From NCBI GenBank assembly GCA_037389465.1, contig JAZARR010000230.1:3410001-3474000 (forward strand): a stretch of DNA of 64,000 nt, in the 5' to 3' direction. Position numbers and translations under genes: made by a program. The stretch's first letter is position 1, and every line of letters begins with the position of its first letter. The notes beneath the pieces are model-generated. The model ran no database searches. It was not told the DNA's origin and worked only from the letters and a program-made list of their open reading frames with translations. Positions 18,670-31,700 of this stretch are shown in pieces. The stretch comes from Baylisascaris procyonis (taxonomy: Eukaryota; Nematoda; Chromadorea; Rhabditida; Ascarididae).

Positions 18670-19260
18670 TTGTGCATATGCATAAGATTCTTGGTGTATG
18701 CTTTGAGATTCTCAAATGGCAAATGTTTAAAAAAATTAGTTGTAGGGAGAACGGATCTAACAGCAAAGCGGCAGCTTTCTTACCTTCCAATCTTTTTTTC
18801 TGCAAATATAAACGTTCCTCTTGGATGTCCTTATCGGATTCAGTTGGGAAGGATTGCCAAAGTGGTATTGATCAATGCCCGATCAATGGGCATTACCAAA
18901 ATGGTATTAAAATCAATGCCTTCCATCGATTCGGCGATAAATTTTTATAGCGCGGTGCTCAATGCTATTGTTGCTAGTTTCGAAGAGAATAATGCAAAAA
19001 CATTCGTAGCGAATGGTTCCATAAGGATTACGTCAACAAAAAATAACGTATGTCTGTCATGCAAGGAACTAAATCAGCCATTCAGAGACTTAATTGAAAG
19101 AAGAAAGGACACCACTGCAGCGATCGATATTCCATTTCTCAGAAAAGGGATTTCAGAATGGCGTATTCAGCGAGTTCATTCGACATACAGAATAATTTCG
19201 TCAGTAAATAAATCCCAACTACTCTCGAAATTTGCAACAAATGCAAAAATCCTAATATAG
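18670..19260 (+). CDS. Long open frame, hypothetical
   Basis: A 196-codon plus-strand ORF, unusually long for this AT-rich noncoding background. The region after codon 45 has balanced codon use and ordinary amino-acid composition, with one CxxC (SCKEL preceded by VC). No family is recognised, no signal peptide is convincing, and no clear splice sites were needed. It lies between glypican exons and their possible 3' extension, on the opposite strand. It may be a nested gene, a decayed mobile-element ORF, or chance. Confidence 0.3.
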   Translation: MCICIRFLVYALRFSNGKCLKKLVVGRTDLTAKRQLSYLPIFFSANINVPLGCPYRIQLGRIAKVVLINARSMGITKMVLKSMPSIDSAINFYSAVLNAIVASFEENNAKTFVANGSIRITSTKNNVCLSCKELNQPFRDLIERRKDTTAAIDIPFLRKGISEWRIQRVHSTYRIISSVNKSQLLSKFATNAKILI

Positions 19261-20155
19261 GCGGAAAAGCGCTAGAGAAGAGCTAGTACGATATGTGCTT
19301 TCGCGCTTCATTTATCTGTCTACACAATTCTAAAAGTTGCCAATAAATAATAAAATTTACGTAATAATGCTTTTATATTTTGATTAAACCAATCCTCGCA
19401 AATATCAAAAAAAAACGGTACGTCTTTCCACTCGAATGGCTGTAAATTGCAATTCGATCTCCTATAGAATAAATGAAAACTTATTGCCATTTTCTATCTA
19501 TAACTGCTTCCGACATTGATGGATTGACAAAAATTAGAAAATAAGAGACCATAAACGATCCTATTAAAATGATTATTATAATAATTATAAGCATCAAATT
19601 TTGTCCTTATAACTTCAATGATTGACAAGATGAAATTACCAAACAAATAAACAGACATTCGCCGATAATGACATCACAGTAATTTCTCATTACAAAGTAT
19701 GAGAAGGAAATGAATAGGGAAATTGAGTGAGGATTGTGCGAATGAGGAAATAAAACATTTCGATACCTACTCACAGAATAATCACTGATTATCAATTATC
19801 AAGAGAAATAACAAACATTAAATATCGCACAACAGTCTCTACATAGCTGCATGCTGAGATTTTTGCATGAATTTTACACACTATATGCTCATAGTAAAAT
19901 ATTATATGCCTATGTTGTGATCCGTTTGAATCGAGTACGCTTTTTCTATCAGTGAAGCACATAATCGCGTTATACACATCGCCAATCACATATGCTAAAG
20001 TGGCTAATGAAGGTTTGATATACCTTTATTACGAGAAGCTGACTGAAAGAAGGGAAATCTTTGCTTTAAAAGCTGAATTTTTATTCAGCCTTTCGAAAAC
20101 GATCTGAAAATTAAACGTTGAAAGGATAGTGGTGAGAAAATCGAACAAAATTAAC

Positions 20156-23100
20156 CTCGATATTAGTGCGGTGCCATTCCAACAAGTTGACATACGTGAT
20201 GCATCGCTACATACATTTTGTGAAAGTCGTTGCCACCAACCAACGTATGAGGTGAACTAAAATATATTTCACTGAGAAAAGGTTTCGGGCAATTTGCACA
20301 AATTAAAAAGTTGTTTTTTACTTTTTTACTTAACACTGATAGATTTTTTCGCTATTTCATCTCTTTTCTTCCTAAGTTTTCGGTAATTTTGGTTTTTTTG
20401 CCTTTTCTTAAATTAATAAAAAGTTTTTTTTTCAAATATTTTACTAGAAAAGTTTTACCTCAACCAATATTGAACAAGTACGAGACAAATATAAAAATGA
20501 ATCTATAACATCATTTATTTTGCAGTTTCTATGAAGAAGCATAAAAAAGAGATGAAGAAAGTCTTCAAAAGAAACGATGTATTGTCAGTATTTGTTATCG
20601 TGGGTAGGTAAATGGTATTGATCCTGCTAAATGAACAGAGCCAATTAGATGAAAAAATGGATAAGACATATTCGATATTAAACAAAATTTCAAAACCAAT
20701 TATTGCACTTCAAATAAATAGCCACATAATTTTGAATCAACGCATTTGAAGTGAAAATAAACTTAAGCGAGGTAATAGAAGCGAACCTTTCTTATCATCC
20801 CGACAATTTTCCTTTGTACAGCAATCGGCTTATTATATTCGAGTGTTCTATTCGAGAGCGTTAATTTTGATGCATTAGCGGGACCACATTTTTTAAGGAC
20901 GACTTTTGCAATCGCTGGTGCTTGAACTTCAACTGCATGAGATATAGAAGCAATCACTCCTCTTTCCAACTGCAAAATAAAAATATATTTAATGAATAAT
21001 TCCGCCAATTCAACTTTAATCTAAAACAAAATAAAATCGCTCTGTGGTCAAGAAATGATGATAGTATGGAAACGGATGTTTATCTCTATCACTATGTTAG
21101 CGTTAATAGGGCTTTCTTATCGTATACAAAAAACTAATAATTGATAAACGCCTTATAATTTTCTTTCATATCTGATCCCACAATTATTTATAACTCCTAA
21201 GTATTTCTAATTTCTTTACTTCCGATTACTTTTGATTCTCATCTTATTAAAAGTACCTTTTAATTTAAAGTTTTTACTTCAAAAAAGTCAGTTTATAGAA
21301 TACACTACGCAATCATTGTATGAATTTTTCACAAAGCCATTTAAATGGTAACCGTATATTCACACAGTGTAACATCAATGAGGCAAGAGTAACAGTAAGG
21401 AAAAAAATTTTATAGATTATTCCATTATTCTAAAGATTATTTCTCATTCAAAAAAATCTAGTATTCCATTATAGGCTCATTGATGAGGAATAACCGAGTG
21501 TTATAATAAGTGTTTATATATTATTTGAGTTATAAATATTTGTGTCAATAATATTTTTTCGATAGTTACTGAATATTTTTTCATATTCGCATCTGATAAC
21601 TCTTGAAATGAGATTCTAAAAATTCGTCCAAAAAGCGACCAGAAAAATGAAAGATGAAATGAACTGTTTATGATTACTTAGAGAGATGTTTATTCATGAA
21701 GTGTGACTAATTCAACGTTGTTTTTTTCTTTCGACTTTTCAATCTGTTTTCTACTCACCAACTTCTCTATAGAAACTTACATTTCATGTGATGATGTTAG
21801 CTTAATTTTAGAACTAAACTGATTTTGAAGAATATATTTGAATAGACAATTCAATCATAGTCACATAAAATATAGCGTTCTATAAATCAGAAATTAAAGC
21901 CACTAATATTAATCAACTTTGATTGCGGACTCTTGATTATGGGATCTTTTCTGCTGAAGTCGACTCCAGGCAGATATTTCCTTATTAGAGTAGGGAGAAA
22001 AGAAAAAATCGATGCTTTACATATCATAACGATTACCTCCGCAAAGCCATTGTCAAAGTCGATGCTCAATTTGCGTAGAATAGTGACAAAACTATCCCAA
22101 TCTCTCGCACTTTCACCGAGGCAATTGCGAACAGCATTCGTACATGCATCACTGCAATAGCCAACAGGCGATCCACTTCCTTCAAGTTTCGAACATTCCA
22201 ATCCACAATAAACAACAGCCGTAAATCGTGCTATACAAGTGATGTTTATTGCTTCGATTTCCACAACTGACCTTAAAGTATATCTCATCTTATAATAAAC
22301 AAATTTAAATTGATTAAAGCGCTAAAGTGAATCTCCATAAATTTTATATGTTTCCGCCGTGGGTGAAATGAACTCAAATTTAGACACTACTGATGGATAA
22401 ACAGCTATCATACGGTGTTGTATAGTCGAGTAGCAATCGAAAATTAATGAAGCAATGTTTGGTGCTAATGAATCGAAACACCAAGAAGTTAAATTGAGGA
22501 GTGATTTGTGGGGCGAATTGAACGGCGAAAGAAAGCGATATATGCTTTTTGAGTCTAAGGGTTTCTCAAGTAGTTATGAGTGCTGGGAATGAGATAGTAT
22601 GTGAAAATTGACTTAATGCACTCCAAAATATGCTATGGAGAGGAAGAAGATGGAAGGAAAGCAAGGGGAGGACGAAAGGAGGAAGATGGAATGATGGAGA
22701 GGAACAGCAAAGGTGAAGGAAGGAGAGCGGTAACCTGCATATAGATGTTAAAAAGACCGAGCATACCTGTGTAATTTGTCGATAGTTTTCTCGATAATCC
22801 GATATTTGAGTATTGTTGTGCGCAGTTTTGCGGCCATTTCTTTCGGTTCAGTTCCATAAAACGTTTTCCAAGAGGGTGAATTATTACGCAGACAATTTGC
22901 ATATGACTGAGTTACTAATCGACATGGCCCCGTCGTCATACAGAGAAATGTAGGCGGCAGAATTTGCATGAAAAAGTTTTGCACTGCTTTCTCCATTTCT
23001 TTCTCGATGCGCTGTGGAGATAGATCCTGAATGCAAGTGTTTTCTTTTGATTACTGAATACTAAAATTGATTAAAATTTTTGAATTTTATGTCAACATGG

Positions 23101-24440
23101 GTGGTTGGTAATGGCTCAACTGTTATGACAATAGTTCGGAAATCTTCAATTAAGAGTTCATTGCTAATATTACATAAAAGTTTTTACTCATAAACTCAAC
23201 TCTGCATTTCATCTGCTGCTTTATTACTTCAGTAGATAAATAATCGTAGTAAAACAAACATCTTATCCAAATTCCACTAAAACCAGAATTATACATCAAA
23301 ATATATGATTGAATTCACCTCTAGAGATATCTTTCCTTAGAATGTCATGTTAAATTATAAAATTAGTTAGCTTTCAAACAGCGATGTATGCGCAAATTGA
23401 AAACAAGGTTTACGATATGGCTGATAGAAACAAAGCCAAAAATTCCATTACTTCGAAAGAAAAGAACAGTAATTTCTCATTCATTTTGTACATATTTGTT
23501 TAGGACACTTAAAGTTGAGGACACTTACATTCAGAATATATTTGCAATGAGGTGGCCAATTCTATGTTTATTCAAATATGCGGAATATTGATGGAATTCA
23601 AAAATGCGATGGAATTGAATTCAAAAATGCGATGGAATTGAAGTTTGTTAAGCGCAGGTCATTTCTTCGCTAACCTAGATCGCTGAAGAGAACAATATCG
23701 ACGAAAAAAATCTTTTTTCATAAACTCACCCCACATCCACCGGCATCATCATTAGAGCCTCTGCAAAAGCAATTTCCAGTAGCGCTAAGATACTTTGACT
23801 GACTAAAGAACACCCAATTTTATAAAATTTGCTCGCGCTCATACATAAATATACAGTGTGATTCCGAATAAAGCTCCATATTTCTCAACATTTTGCGGGG
23901 AAGGGGTTATGGATACATAGTTCATAGTTTTTTATTCAGAAAATTTACTATCGCCTTACATCTGATTTTAGCAACAATATGCAATGTTTCACATATATGA
24001 AAGAATAACTTTCTTCATGTTTTATGGTGAAAATGAATCGTATTATTGGGAGAAGCGGTTTGTTGACTCCTAAGAACTCCATTGAAAGATTTCTTCTTAC
24101 AAAACTATATAGATACATTTCTATAAAATTAGACAATAATCTTCTTGAATGGAATTTTTCTTTTGCGGTAAAAGTTTTATTCGACTAAATTTTTTGCTAA
24201 AATTTATCTAAAAAAGTATTTTAGAGATATATGCAATCTGAAGAATTTCAATATTTTGAAAATATTTCATAAAATATAAATGAAAACTTACAGTTGATAT
24301 GAAAAGTTGATTACGCAATTTATGAATAAATTCTTCGATTGAATCACCAATTGATATTTGTGATATTAATCGAGGAAATTCATTTTTTATTCCTTCGTAA
24401 AGTTTGTATTTACTCTTTTGCACAAGAAAATTTATTTCAG
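20156..24440 (-). CDS. Glypican (heparan sulfate proteoglycan core), partial, five exons
   Basis: Cell-surface GPI-anchored proteoglycan core that modulates Wnt, Hedgehog or BMP ligands. Minus-strand exons are 24440-24292, 23026-22767, 22271-22037, 20969-20787 and 20256-20156, with phases that join exactly (1, 0, 2, 0, 0, then out at 2). Diagnostic parts: the N-lobe helices ending in ANCLR, the Cys cluster YCGLECSKLEGSGSPVGYC..ACTNAVRNC that matches the family YCxNVxxGC core, the LERGVIASISHAVEVQAP helix, and VCSDASRMSTCWNG matching the ICxxE..xCWNG motif. About 12 of the 14 conserved cysteines lie in these exons. The signal-peptide exon upstream and the GAG-attachment/GPI end downstream were not found; a weak 3' candidate is at 17500-17428. 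Whether it is the gpn-1 or lon-2 type cannot be decided here. Confidence 0.87.
23590..23643. repeat. 23-bp tandem repeat in a glypican intron
   Basis: GATGGAATTGAATTCAAAAATGC in two full or near-full copies and a partial third. Confidence 0.85.
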
Positions 24441-27400
24441 CTGAAAAATAAATGTTGATTGGCATTAGTGAAGAGTAAACGAATTAATTAACGATTCGCC
24501 CATAATCTTTCGTTTTGTTTTTTTTTGTGTGAACACTTGGATGGTAAATTGACGACTGTATGTTTTTCCTCACGATAGCAACGTAGGAAATGCGGCTATC
24601 AAGTTCCGCGTGGAAAATCTTTTAGAGAGAATATTGCAGCACGAAGAGTTTGTTTCTCGCTTTTGATCGGCACTAATATGTTGAATAAATTACTTCATTT
24701 TTCCATATTATCCATCTACTCCCTATCATCTCTATAAGTGATTCTCATTAGTAAGGTTTTTAGAAATTGTTTACCCACATATATCACCTGAGTGCTATAC
24801 AATCCTTTAGAGTATAACACCATCCAACACACATCTCTCTGACGAAACCTTTTCCATGATGCGCAATCATCTGAATTCACATCCCCTTCCGCTTTTCGAT
24901 GAGTGAAAAAGAACTAGAAAGAAATAAAAACCCTTGAAAGGCGCAAATTTGAGCACTGGAAGATACTACAGGTTTTGAAAGTTCCCCCTTGCACCGTTGA
25001 GGGTTTCCAGAGTTTAGTACACTTCTGGAACCTCCAAAATTTTTCGGTCTGACGTTTTTCTTCTCCTTCTTCCTCTTCCTCTAATGGAAAACCTCCCATT
25101 AATAACCGCAGGAAATCACATTAAGCAGTTAACAACAATTTTTGCAACGGTGGATGGGGTGGGAGATAGAAGAAAAAACCGAAATGTTTTTTTCTGTATT
25201 TGAGCATTAACAAAATAATAGATATTTTAGAAATGTTATAGAGTTTACAAAGGTTGTATATGCATCAGTTATAAACTGATTTCTGTGGAAAGCGCGAGAA
25301 GTGAAAAAAAGCAACAACGATTTTAGTTAGATTCTAAAGACGCAATCAAAAATCGTAACAGTACAGTATCAAGATGAATGATAACCCCCGCAGCCACCCC
25401 CTCCCTTCTTTTTCTCTTCCCATTGAAAATCGCCGCAACTCGAATGCTCATTCATCCTTAGCTCTTTTTTTGGAACTTTTTTTTCTATCATTTGATTATA
25501 TATAATCGACAACTGCATCTGACCATTCAAAATTTGGCACTGACTCGCTCATCTGCAGATGAATACATGAATAGAGTTGTTCAAATGGGATGACGCATCC
25601 ACAGCAGCATACCAATGATAGTCAGCGCAGTTACAACCCGCCAAAAAATCTCTTCATAGCAGTATAAACGATGGTTGGTTAATGAGCGGTAGATGCCCAA
25701 TGTTTTTGCGATTATCGATATTAAAAAAAAAAGATTTGCATTCGTTATCAGAGAAAAATCCCCTTTATCAGTAATCAGTTTATTCAGAAACATCGAAGGA
25801 AATTTCACATACTCAATGCATTTGAAATGAGAATTTAACTGCATATGAGTCTACTATATTGCGCAACGTTGCAACTTGTTACACCAAAATTATCCATCCT
25901 CTAATACACTTTTATGTTACTGTTGACATAGTGAGACTTTTTAAAATTCAAGGATTTTTTGCAATTACGCAATTAAGACATGAAGGAATCCTCCAAATTC
26001 TCGACGTTTCAAGAAGCAATTTTTTTCAAAAATAAAACGGCAAAGAAAAAAAATACAAAGAAAAAAGAAGAAAAAAATAGTGAAGAGAAGAAAACTATAA
26101 AGATGGATGGCATTTGCTGCGGTGTTGAAAAACTTGGCGCATGCTCGTATTATAGTCTCAAATCGTTATAAAATTACGAAAAAATTGCAATGATTGTCGA
26201 AAATTTGAATTTGCATAATGCAAAAACTTTGAATAAAAAATATTAGAATAGCTCGAAGATGAGAGCGTTCTGCATTTGCATTTATACTTGCTCTACCAGT
26301 TGGGAATTTGCTTCACTCCAGTGATGTTTTTTCGCGATCCCTATGGGATAATTATAGTTGAATTCTCCTCGAACATGACATTGAAATTGAAAGAAGTGGC
26401 AGAGGGATTCTCCGTATATGCAGTGACAAATTTCTTCAATAGAAGTGGCAAGAATTTCTTCAGCCGATTGGGATGGGATCCTTTATTTTTTTAATATTAT
26501 TATTATTATTATTATTGTTATTATTGCCAAGGCAAGACAACGACGGATTTATTATTATTATTGGCAAGGACTAATCGAGAATTGATACTCATCGACTGAT
26601 TTTGATAAGCATTTCGACAATCAAAATTTTTTAATTACCAAAAGCAAAGTCGCGTCAACCTTTGCAACAATCCTGTATTTTCATATATATTTATATGTCT
26701 AAAATATATATGAAACATAGGATCATTATACATATAAATATTTATAAAAAATTTTATACAACATTTTTACATCACAACGATCATCTATATTCAGCTAATT
26801 TCAAACATTTTAATAGTTCATAATGTTTTTAGTGTTTGAAAAATATAGGACAGTTACCGCAATATATTTTATCAATACCAATCCAATATTTTAATTCTTT
26901 GAATTAAGTTTTTACGATCGTTTTGAGTCGTTAATCAAATTTTTCATAGATAGCTTTTCCTTTTGTCTTTCATCAGTTCACTTATTAGTGCCATATTTCA
27001 ATAGGTGATGCTTGTGAAGCCAACCTCATAAGGATATTTTCGAATAATTGCTTCTGCCAGTTTGAGTTTTTTCTCCTTTATTAATTACTGCCCCCACCTA
27101 CTCCCTCTCTCCCCGCTTATTTACTAGCCAAATCCACTCATTTCTAAATCTTCCACACTGCGAACGCAGGAAAGTTACCAATAAAATATAAGATCAGCAG
27201 AATAATTCGTTTTTATTTCAATCAATCTCTAAACTCCAATGCAGCTATATTAAAAAGAGATTCACTTTCCTGTAATAATCTAAATGGTGCAAAATGAGAA
27301 AGCGATCACTTTCTCAATTTTTTTACTGATAATTTAATACGTACTAAAAATTTCCACATAAAATTATTCCCCTAAAAATCATTTTTCCAAAATTTTCATC

Positions 27401-28303
27401 ATTTTTACACCATTAAACAATTCAATAAATTTTCGTCCCTTTTTTAAAGAAATATTAAATGGGAAACCATAGAAAGCAACAATAACGAAACGAAGAGTGA
27501 AGAGCCCCATGTGGAGATGTATAGCGTTTTTTGATTTATATCTGAATGAACCCTAATAATGGGATACTTTTTAACCTCATGAAAGAAAAACGTTCCATCA
27601 TAAACAATTTTCAAGGAAGAACTTCCTTCCAAATATGACTATTGCTTCGTTAAGGCAAATTACAAGTTGCAGAAGTTTTTTGCTAGTGTTCCAAACATGA
27701 AGGGGCTGTTAGAATCATGAAATTATCGAGCGCGAGACTGAATCGCGGCATGGGAGGTTCACAAGACAGGACACTCTTGTTTTGCAAATCCATATCACTT
27801 ATTGGAAATAATATATTCGTTCCTAGCGGGATAATCCGAGACCCGAATATTCCTGGATAGTAACCACACCGACTTGGTTCGAATCAATGCAGAGAATTTC
27901 GAGTTGAAATATGTGAAGAGATCGGATAGATGAGCAAAAAGAACGCCATATAAAGGAGGCATAAAATATAAAAATATAGAGGAAAGTTGATGCTATGAAT
28001 ATGTGAATAGGAAAAAATGCTTGCCGTTTGCTTGATGTGCAAGATTTTGAAGAGTTGAAATGAGTCTCACAGAAGAAACTCTAAGTAGAAGGCGAAGGTG
28101 TTCCTCTCCTTTGCTGAGGGTTGCCGCATCTCGTGTACACTCACACGTTCCAACATCAAACGGTGTTCGCATGTCATCCACACTTACCACTGTTCTTTCG
28201 TTAATCTGCGAGAAGCAATCTTCATCATGTGAAAATTATTTTTTTTATCATTCGAAATGATTTTTATCTTTCAAGATAATCTACCATTAAAATCGATGCA
28301 ATA
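24441..28303. other. Probable upstream part of the glypican locus, exon not found
   Basis: The first certain glypican exon starts in phase 1, so at least one coding exon should lie upstream on the minus strand. A weak candidate is around 25.6-25.7 kb (hydrophobic, ending ATTG|GTATGC). Confidence 0.4.
26495..26562. repeat. (TTA)n tracts
   Basis: Two TTA runs separated by a segment with GGCAAGACAACGACGG; the GGCAAG word recurs after the second run. Confidence 0.85.
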
Positions 28304-28766
28304 AAGCTAGGAAAAACAACATATTTCTGGAGCCAGAGGCTTTAATTTCTGACATCGAATGTATTAAAAACATGCAAGAGTATTTCACCAGCATGACCTT
28401 CCGTAAGATGTTTCCTAGTCTTCGTAAAGCCGACTACACTCCGCACGTTTTCGAGCTTGAGAGTTTAAAATATAGAAGAGTAATGCTTGATTTGGCATTA
28501 CGCTATAAAATTATCAATGCATTTTCTGATATATCCTTCGACAGTCTCTTTGCTTTTGCTTCTCATCGCAGTCGCCATGATCATCGTTTTTAGTTGGCAT
28601 ACAAGATGTGCTCACTGAACAACATTCTACACAGCTTCCAGTATTGAGTGGTGCGGGTTGGAAATTGCATTCCGGAAAATACTGCAGATGCTGGGAATTT
28701 GACTGTATTTAGGTATCGTCTCAAGCATTTCACTCTGCACTCTATTGTAAAAATGGTTTACTGCTA
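28304..28766 (+). mobile_element. Non-LTR retrotransposon fragment (C-terminal RT region), frameshifted
   Basis: Translations match the region after the reverse-transcriptase domain of LINE elements of the CR1/Jockey/RTE type. A first piece resembles the YxxxVWSP motif (TTYFWS, 28316-28333). After a frameshift comes DIECIKNMQEYFTSMTF..MFPSLRK with ESLKYRRVMLDLALRYKI (28340-28530) up to a stop at 28593. In another frame, GNCIPENTADAGNLTVFRYRLK (28657-28722) matches the WNxLPE..SxxxFKxRL end. Two frameshifts and a stop show it is dead. No 3' tail or target-site duplication was identified. Confidence 0.8.
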
Positions 28767-31700
28767 AACAATCAAGGAAATAACAAATTCTAAAAAATTG
28801 ATGCAAAAAATGTGTCTCAATATATCGTGCAGCGCTGCTTTATGATATATTCCCAAACCTATGATACATGCGCATTTATATTGTTCATATACTCTACCGC
28901 TTCATTCAGTCTTCTTTATTCTTCTACGAATAAAAATTATTCTCTCTCGAACCGCCAACCGACTCAGATTCTTGAACACTTATTTATTGATGTAATTTGT
29001 AAACGGTGAAATGGACCAAGAAAATATTGTACATTAGAAATGTTGATATTAGGGATTTCACAAAAGTTTAGAGGAATTAAAATTATAGAAAAAGACATTT
29101 CATCGGTTTAATTTTCACTGAAAATTTTTTAAATGATTTCCCCATTTTTTAGAACACGCTTTTGAGCGCTTCAGATTGCGTCTATATTTTTCTACTGATC
29201 TTAATGCAATTGGTTATGTTCTCCTGCAAATAGATTGGTAAGTTAATGACAATTGATTTCATAGCGTCACAAAATGTTGTGATGTCAACGCTAAAAGAAT
29301 CATCGAAGATTGCAAAGAGCATTTGCTATTTTTTTCTATTTGTATAAATATACTCTTTAAAATCTGCTTGTATGGTTTAGTATAGTATTTGTATGAGAAA
29401 TGATGGTAACAACAACTGAATCATTGTAGAAGTGTTGAGAGGAATGTTGTATGGGATTATTGAATGCAGTTACGCATTAGGCTCGTAACGGCTGAGGTGA
29501 GTGGCGTGAAAAGTGCAACAGATACATTTGTAACTTTCGCATGAACTCAGCACATTCCTAGACTATCGTCCCACCATAGAAGCATCTTCATTTGATCGTT
29601 TCGGAAAGCAGCTCGCAGTATCGGTGCTTCGACAATGGATTGATTGTTCGTTAGAGCAAGCAATCAAAACTCAATATTGCAACCACTTTGTGGCTCTTAG
29701 TAAGTTTCTATTACAGAGGTCGAATCAGTGTGCTGTGAAAACATTGCTTCCCTGCATCTCCGACGGGGAGTGATTCCTCGCTTTTTTCATCGAGATCTTT
29801 TCCCGTACGATCGTTACCCGACTTTTTGTTGCTCTTCTCTCCATTTCCCTATCAAATAAGCAAAGAAAATGCCTTTTTGTATTGCAATGCAATCCAACTT
29901 TTTGCTCTCCTGCTGTCCGCTGGAATCATGTAGCCAAATTACTCTCCCAGTTCTTATTCTACCCAAAGTAAATCATTGCATTCGAAGCCACAGTACATAG
30001 AGGTCTTCTCCCAGCGCAGAAGACAACGCATTGATTGCCGCACCACCTTAGCTCAACCTTAATAACAAATGTGATCACATCCTGTGCTACCCATCAGATA
30101 CTACTCTTCTTTTTCAACTTCATCGCCTCATCCTAGCCGCTAAGTAATATAGGTAACATTAGAACATCCTGAATTCGTAGCACAGCAACTTTTTCGTAAC
30201 CTTCGCTCAGTGAATTATTCAGCGCTTTGTATGGTGAGAACTTAACCAGTCTTAGAACTTCTCCTTAGAACCCTCCCATGTTTCTTTATCGGAAATCAAA
30301 CATATTTTTACAAACAAAAATCACGCGCCGGAAATTTGTGAACCGGAAAGTGTTGAAACAATGTGTTATGCAGCTGACGTCAACACTATTAACTAAACGT
30401 TGAGACGGAATTCTTTAAATATTTGTCCTGGAAGATAACACTACGTATGGAGACATCTTTAACGACGTTCTTATCAATGTCGATCATTGAAAGGTGAGCT
30501 GCTTACGCTATCACTATTACATTATTCACGTTGATCAATTATTTCTTTGTATTGCCTTCATTGGTACTATAATTTTGCTATTAAATATTATAATTTCCAT
30601 TGATTTATACTTCTTAACTCTTTGGGGGCGATTCATTTCTCTCATGAGCATTGTTGTAGCATTGTACTATTTTGCTAAATTTAGTAAATTTATTTTTCAA
30701 ATCAAACGTTTATTGATCTTTTTTTTTGATCGTTTTGAACATTTTACGATCAAAACGAAGCAAAGTTAAAGATAAAATATAAATATCTAATTGGATAATG
30801 TCCCTATAAAAATCGATCGGTAGAATAGAGGTTGAATAGAACCATATCATACACATCTATACGCATAGACAAATACATTGCTTCAGCAGTATATGTGCAA
30901 TAGTTTGCATCTTACGTAAGTAATATTGGAAAATTCGGCAACTTCAACGCTGCATAAAAATTTACATTCGTTGAAACTAATTTGCAAAAAAATTCGTTGC
31001 AAAATTGATGTTACTAATTGATATTACTTATTATCAATAAGCTAAAAGAAATATAATATGAAGAATGGCTTCGAATTATTCTTTGATAATTGCTGATAGA
31101 ACTTTTTGTGTCATAAATTATCATATCAGAAACTATTTTGATAATAAAAAAATGAAATATAATATTAAATAATTTAGATTTGAAAATCGGATTGCTTACC
31201 TTTTCACATGTTAATAAAGAAACGCTAACGAGTAATGTTAACGTTTGAAGATTTCCACACATCGTAAACACTTTCACAATCTTCGCCTCTTTTACACCTG
31301 TAAATATTTTTCATTATTATTTAAAAGTGATCTTTGTTGCAATGTCCAGCGAATCTTTATTTATAATAATATAATATTGCAAGATATTCGTGAAAAAGTT
31401 ATCTTTAAATATTACAGTAAACATGAAATAAAAGTTCCGGTAGTGATATAGAACACAACATCCAATAACTGTTCGATTGCACTCCTTACGGATAAATGTA
31501 ATAAACTGTAAGGAAACGAGAAAATAATAGTAAGATATTGTTGGTTGGCGAATCTTCCATCTAGTAGATTTTAAATATGGTCGTTGAAGAACATTGAAAA
31601 CCTTTACATTCTAGGCTTTTCTCATATATTTTTATTGACTTTTTTTTTTTATCTTAACGCGTCATAAGTCAAAGTCAATTACTCATAGAGAGAATCAAAA

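Noticed and set aside
23733..23763. Possible microexon (reads GSNDDAGGCG) in a glypican intron
   Set aside because: Its phase does not fit between the flanking exons, which join correctly without it.
27840..27910. GGTTCGAATC B-box-like word
   Set aside because: No A box at the right distance and the T stem does not pair.
30494..30769. 91-codon plus ORF resembling membrane helices
   Set aside because: T-rich DNA gives Phe/Leu/Ile by composition; no start context, splice sites or family.
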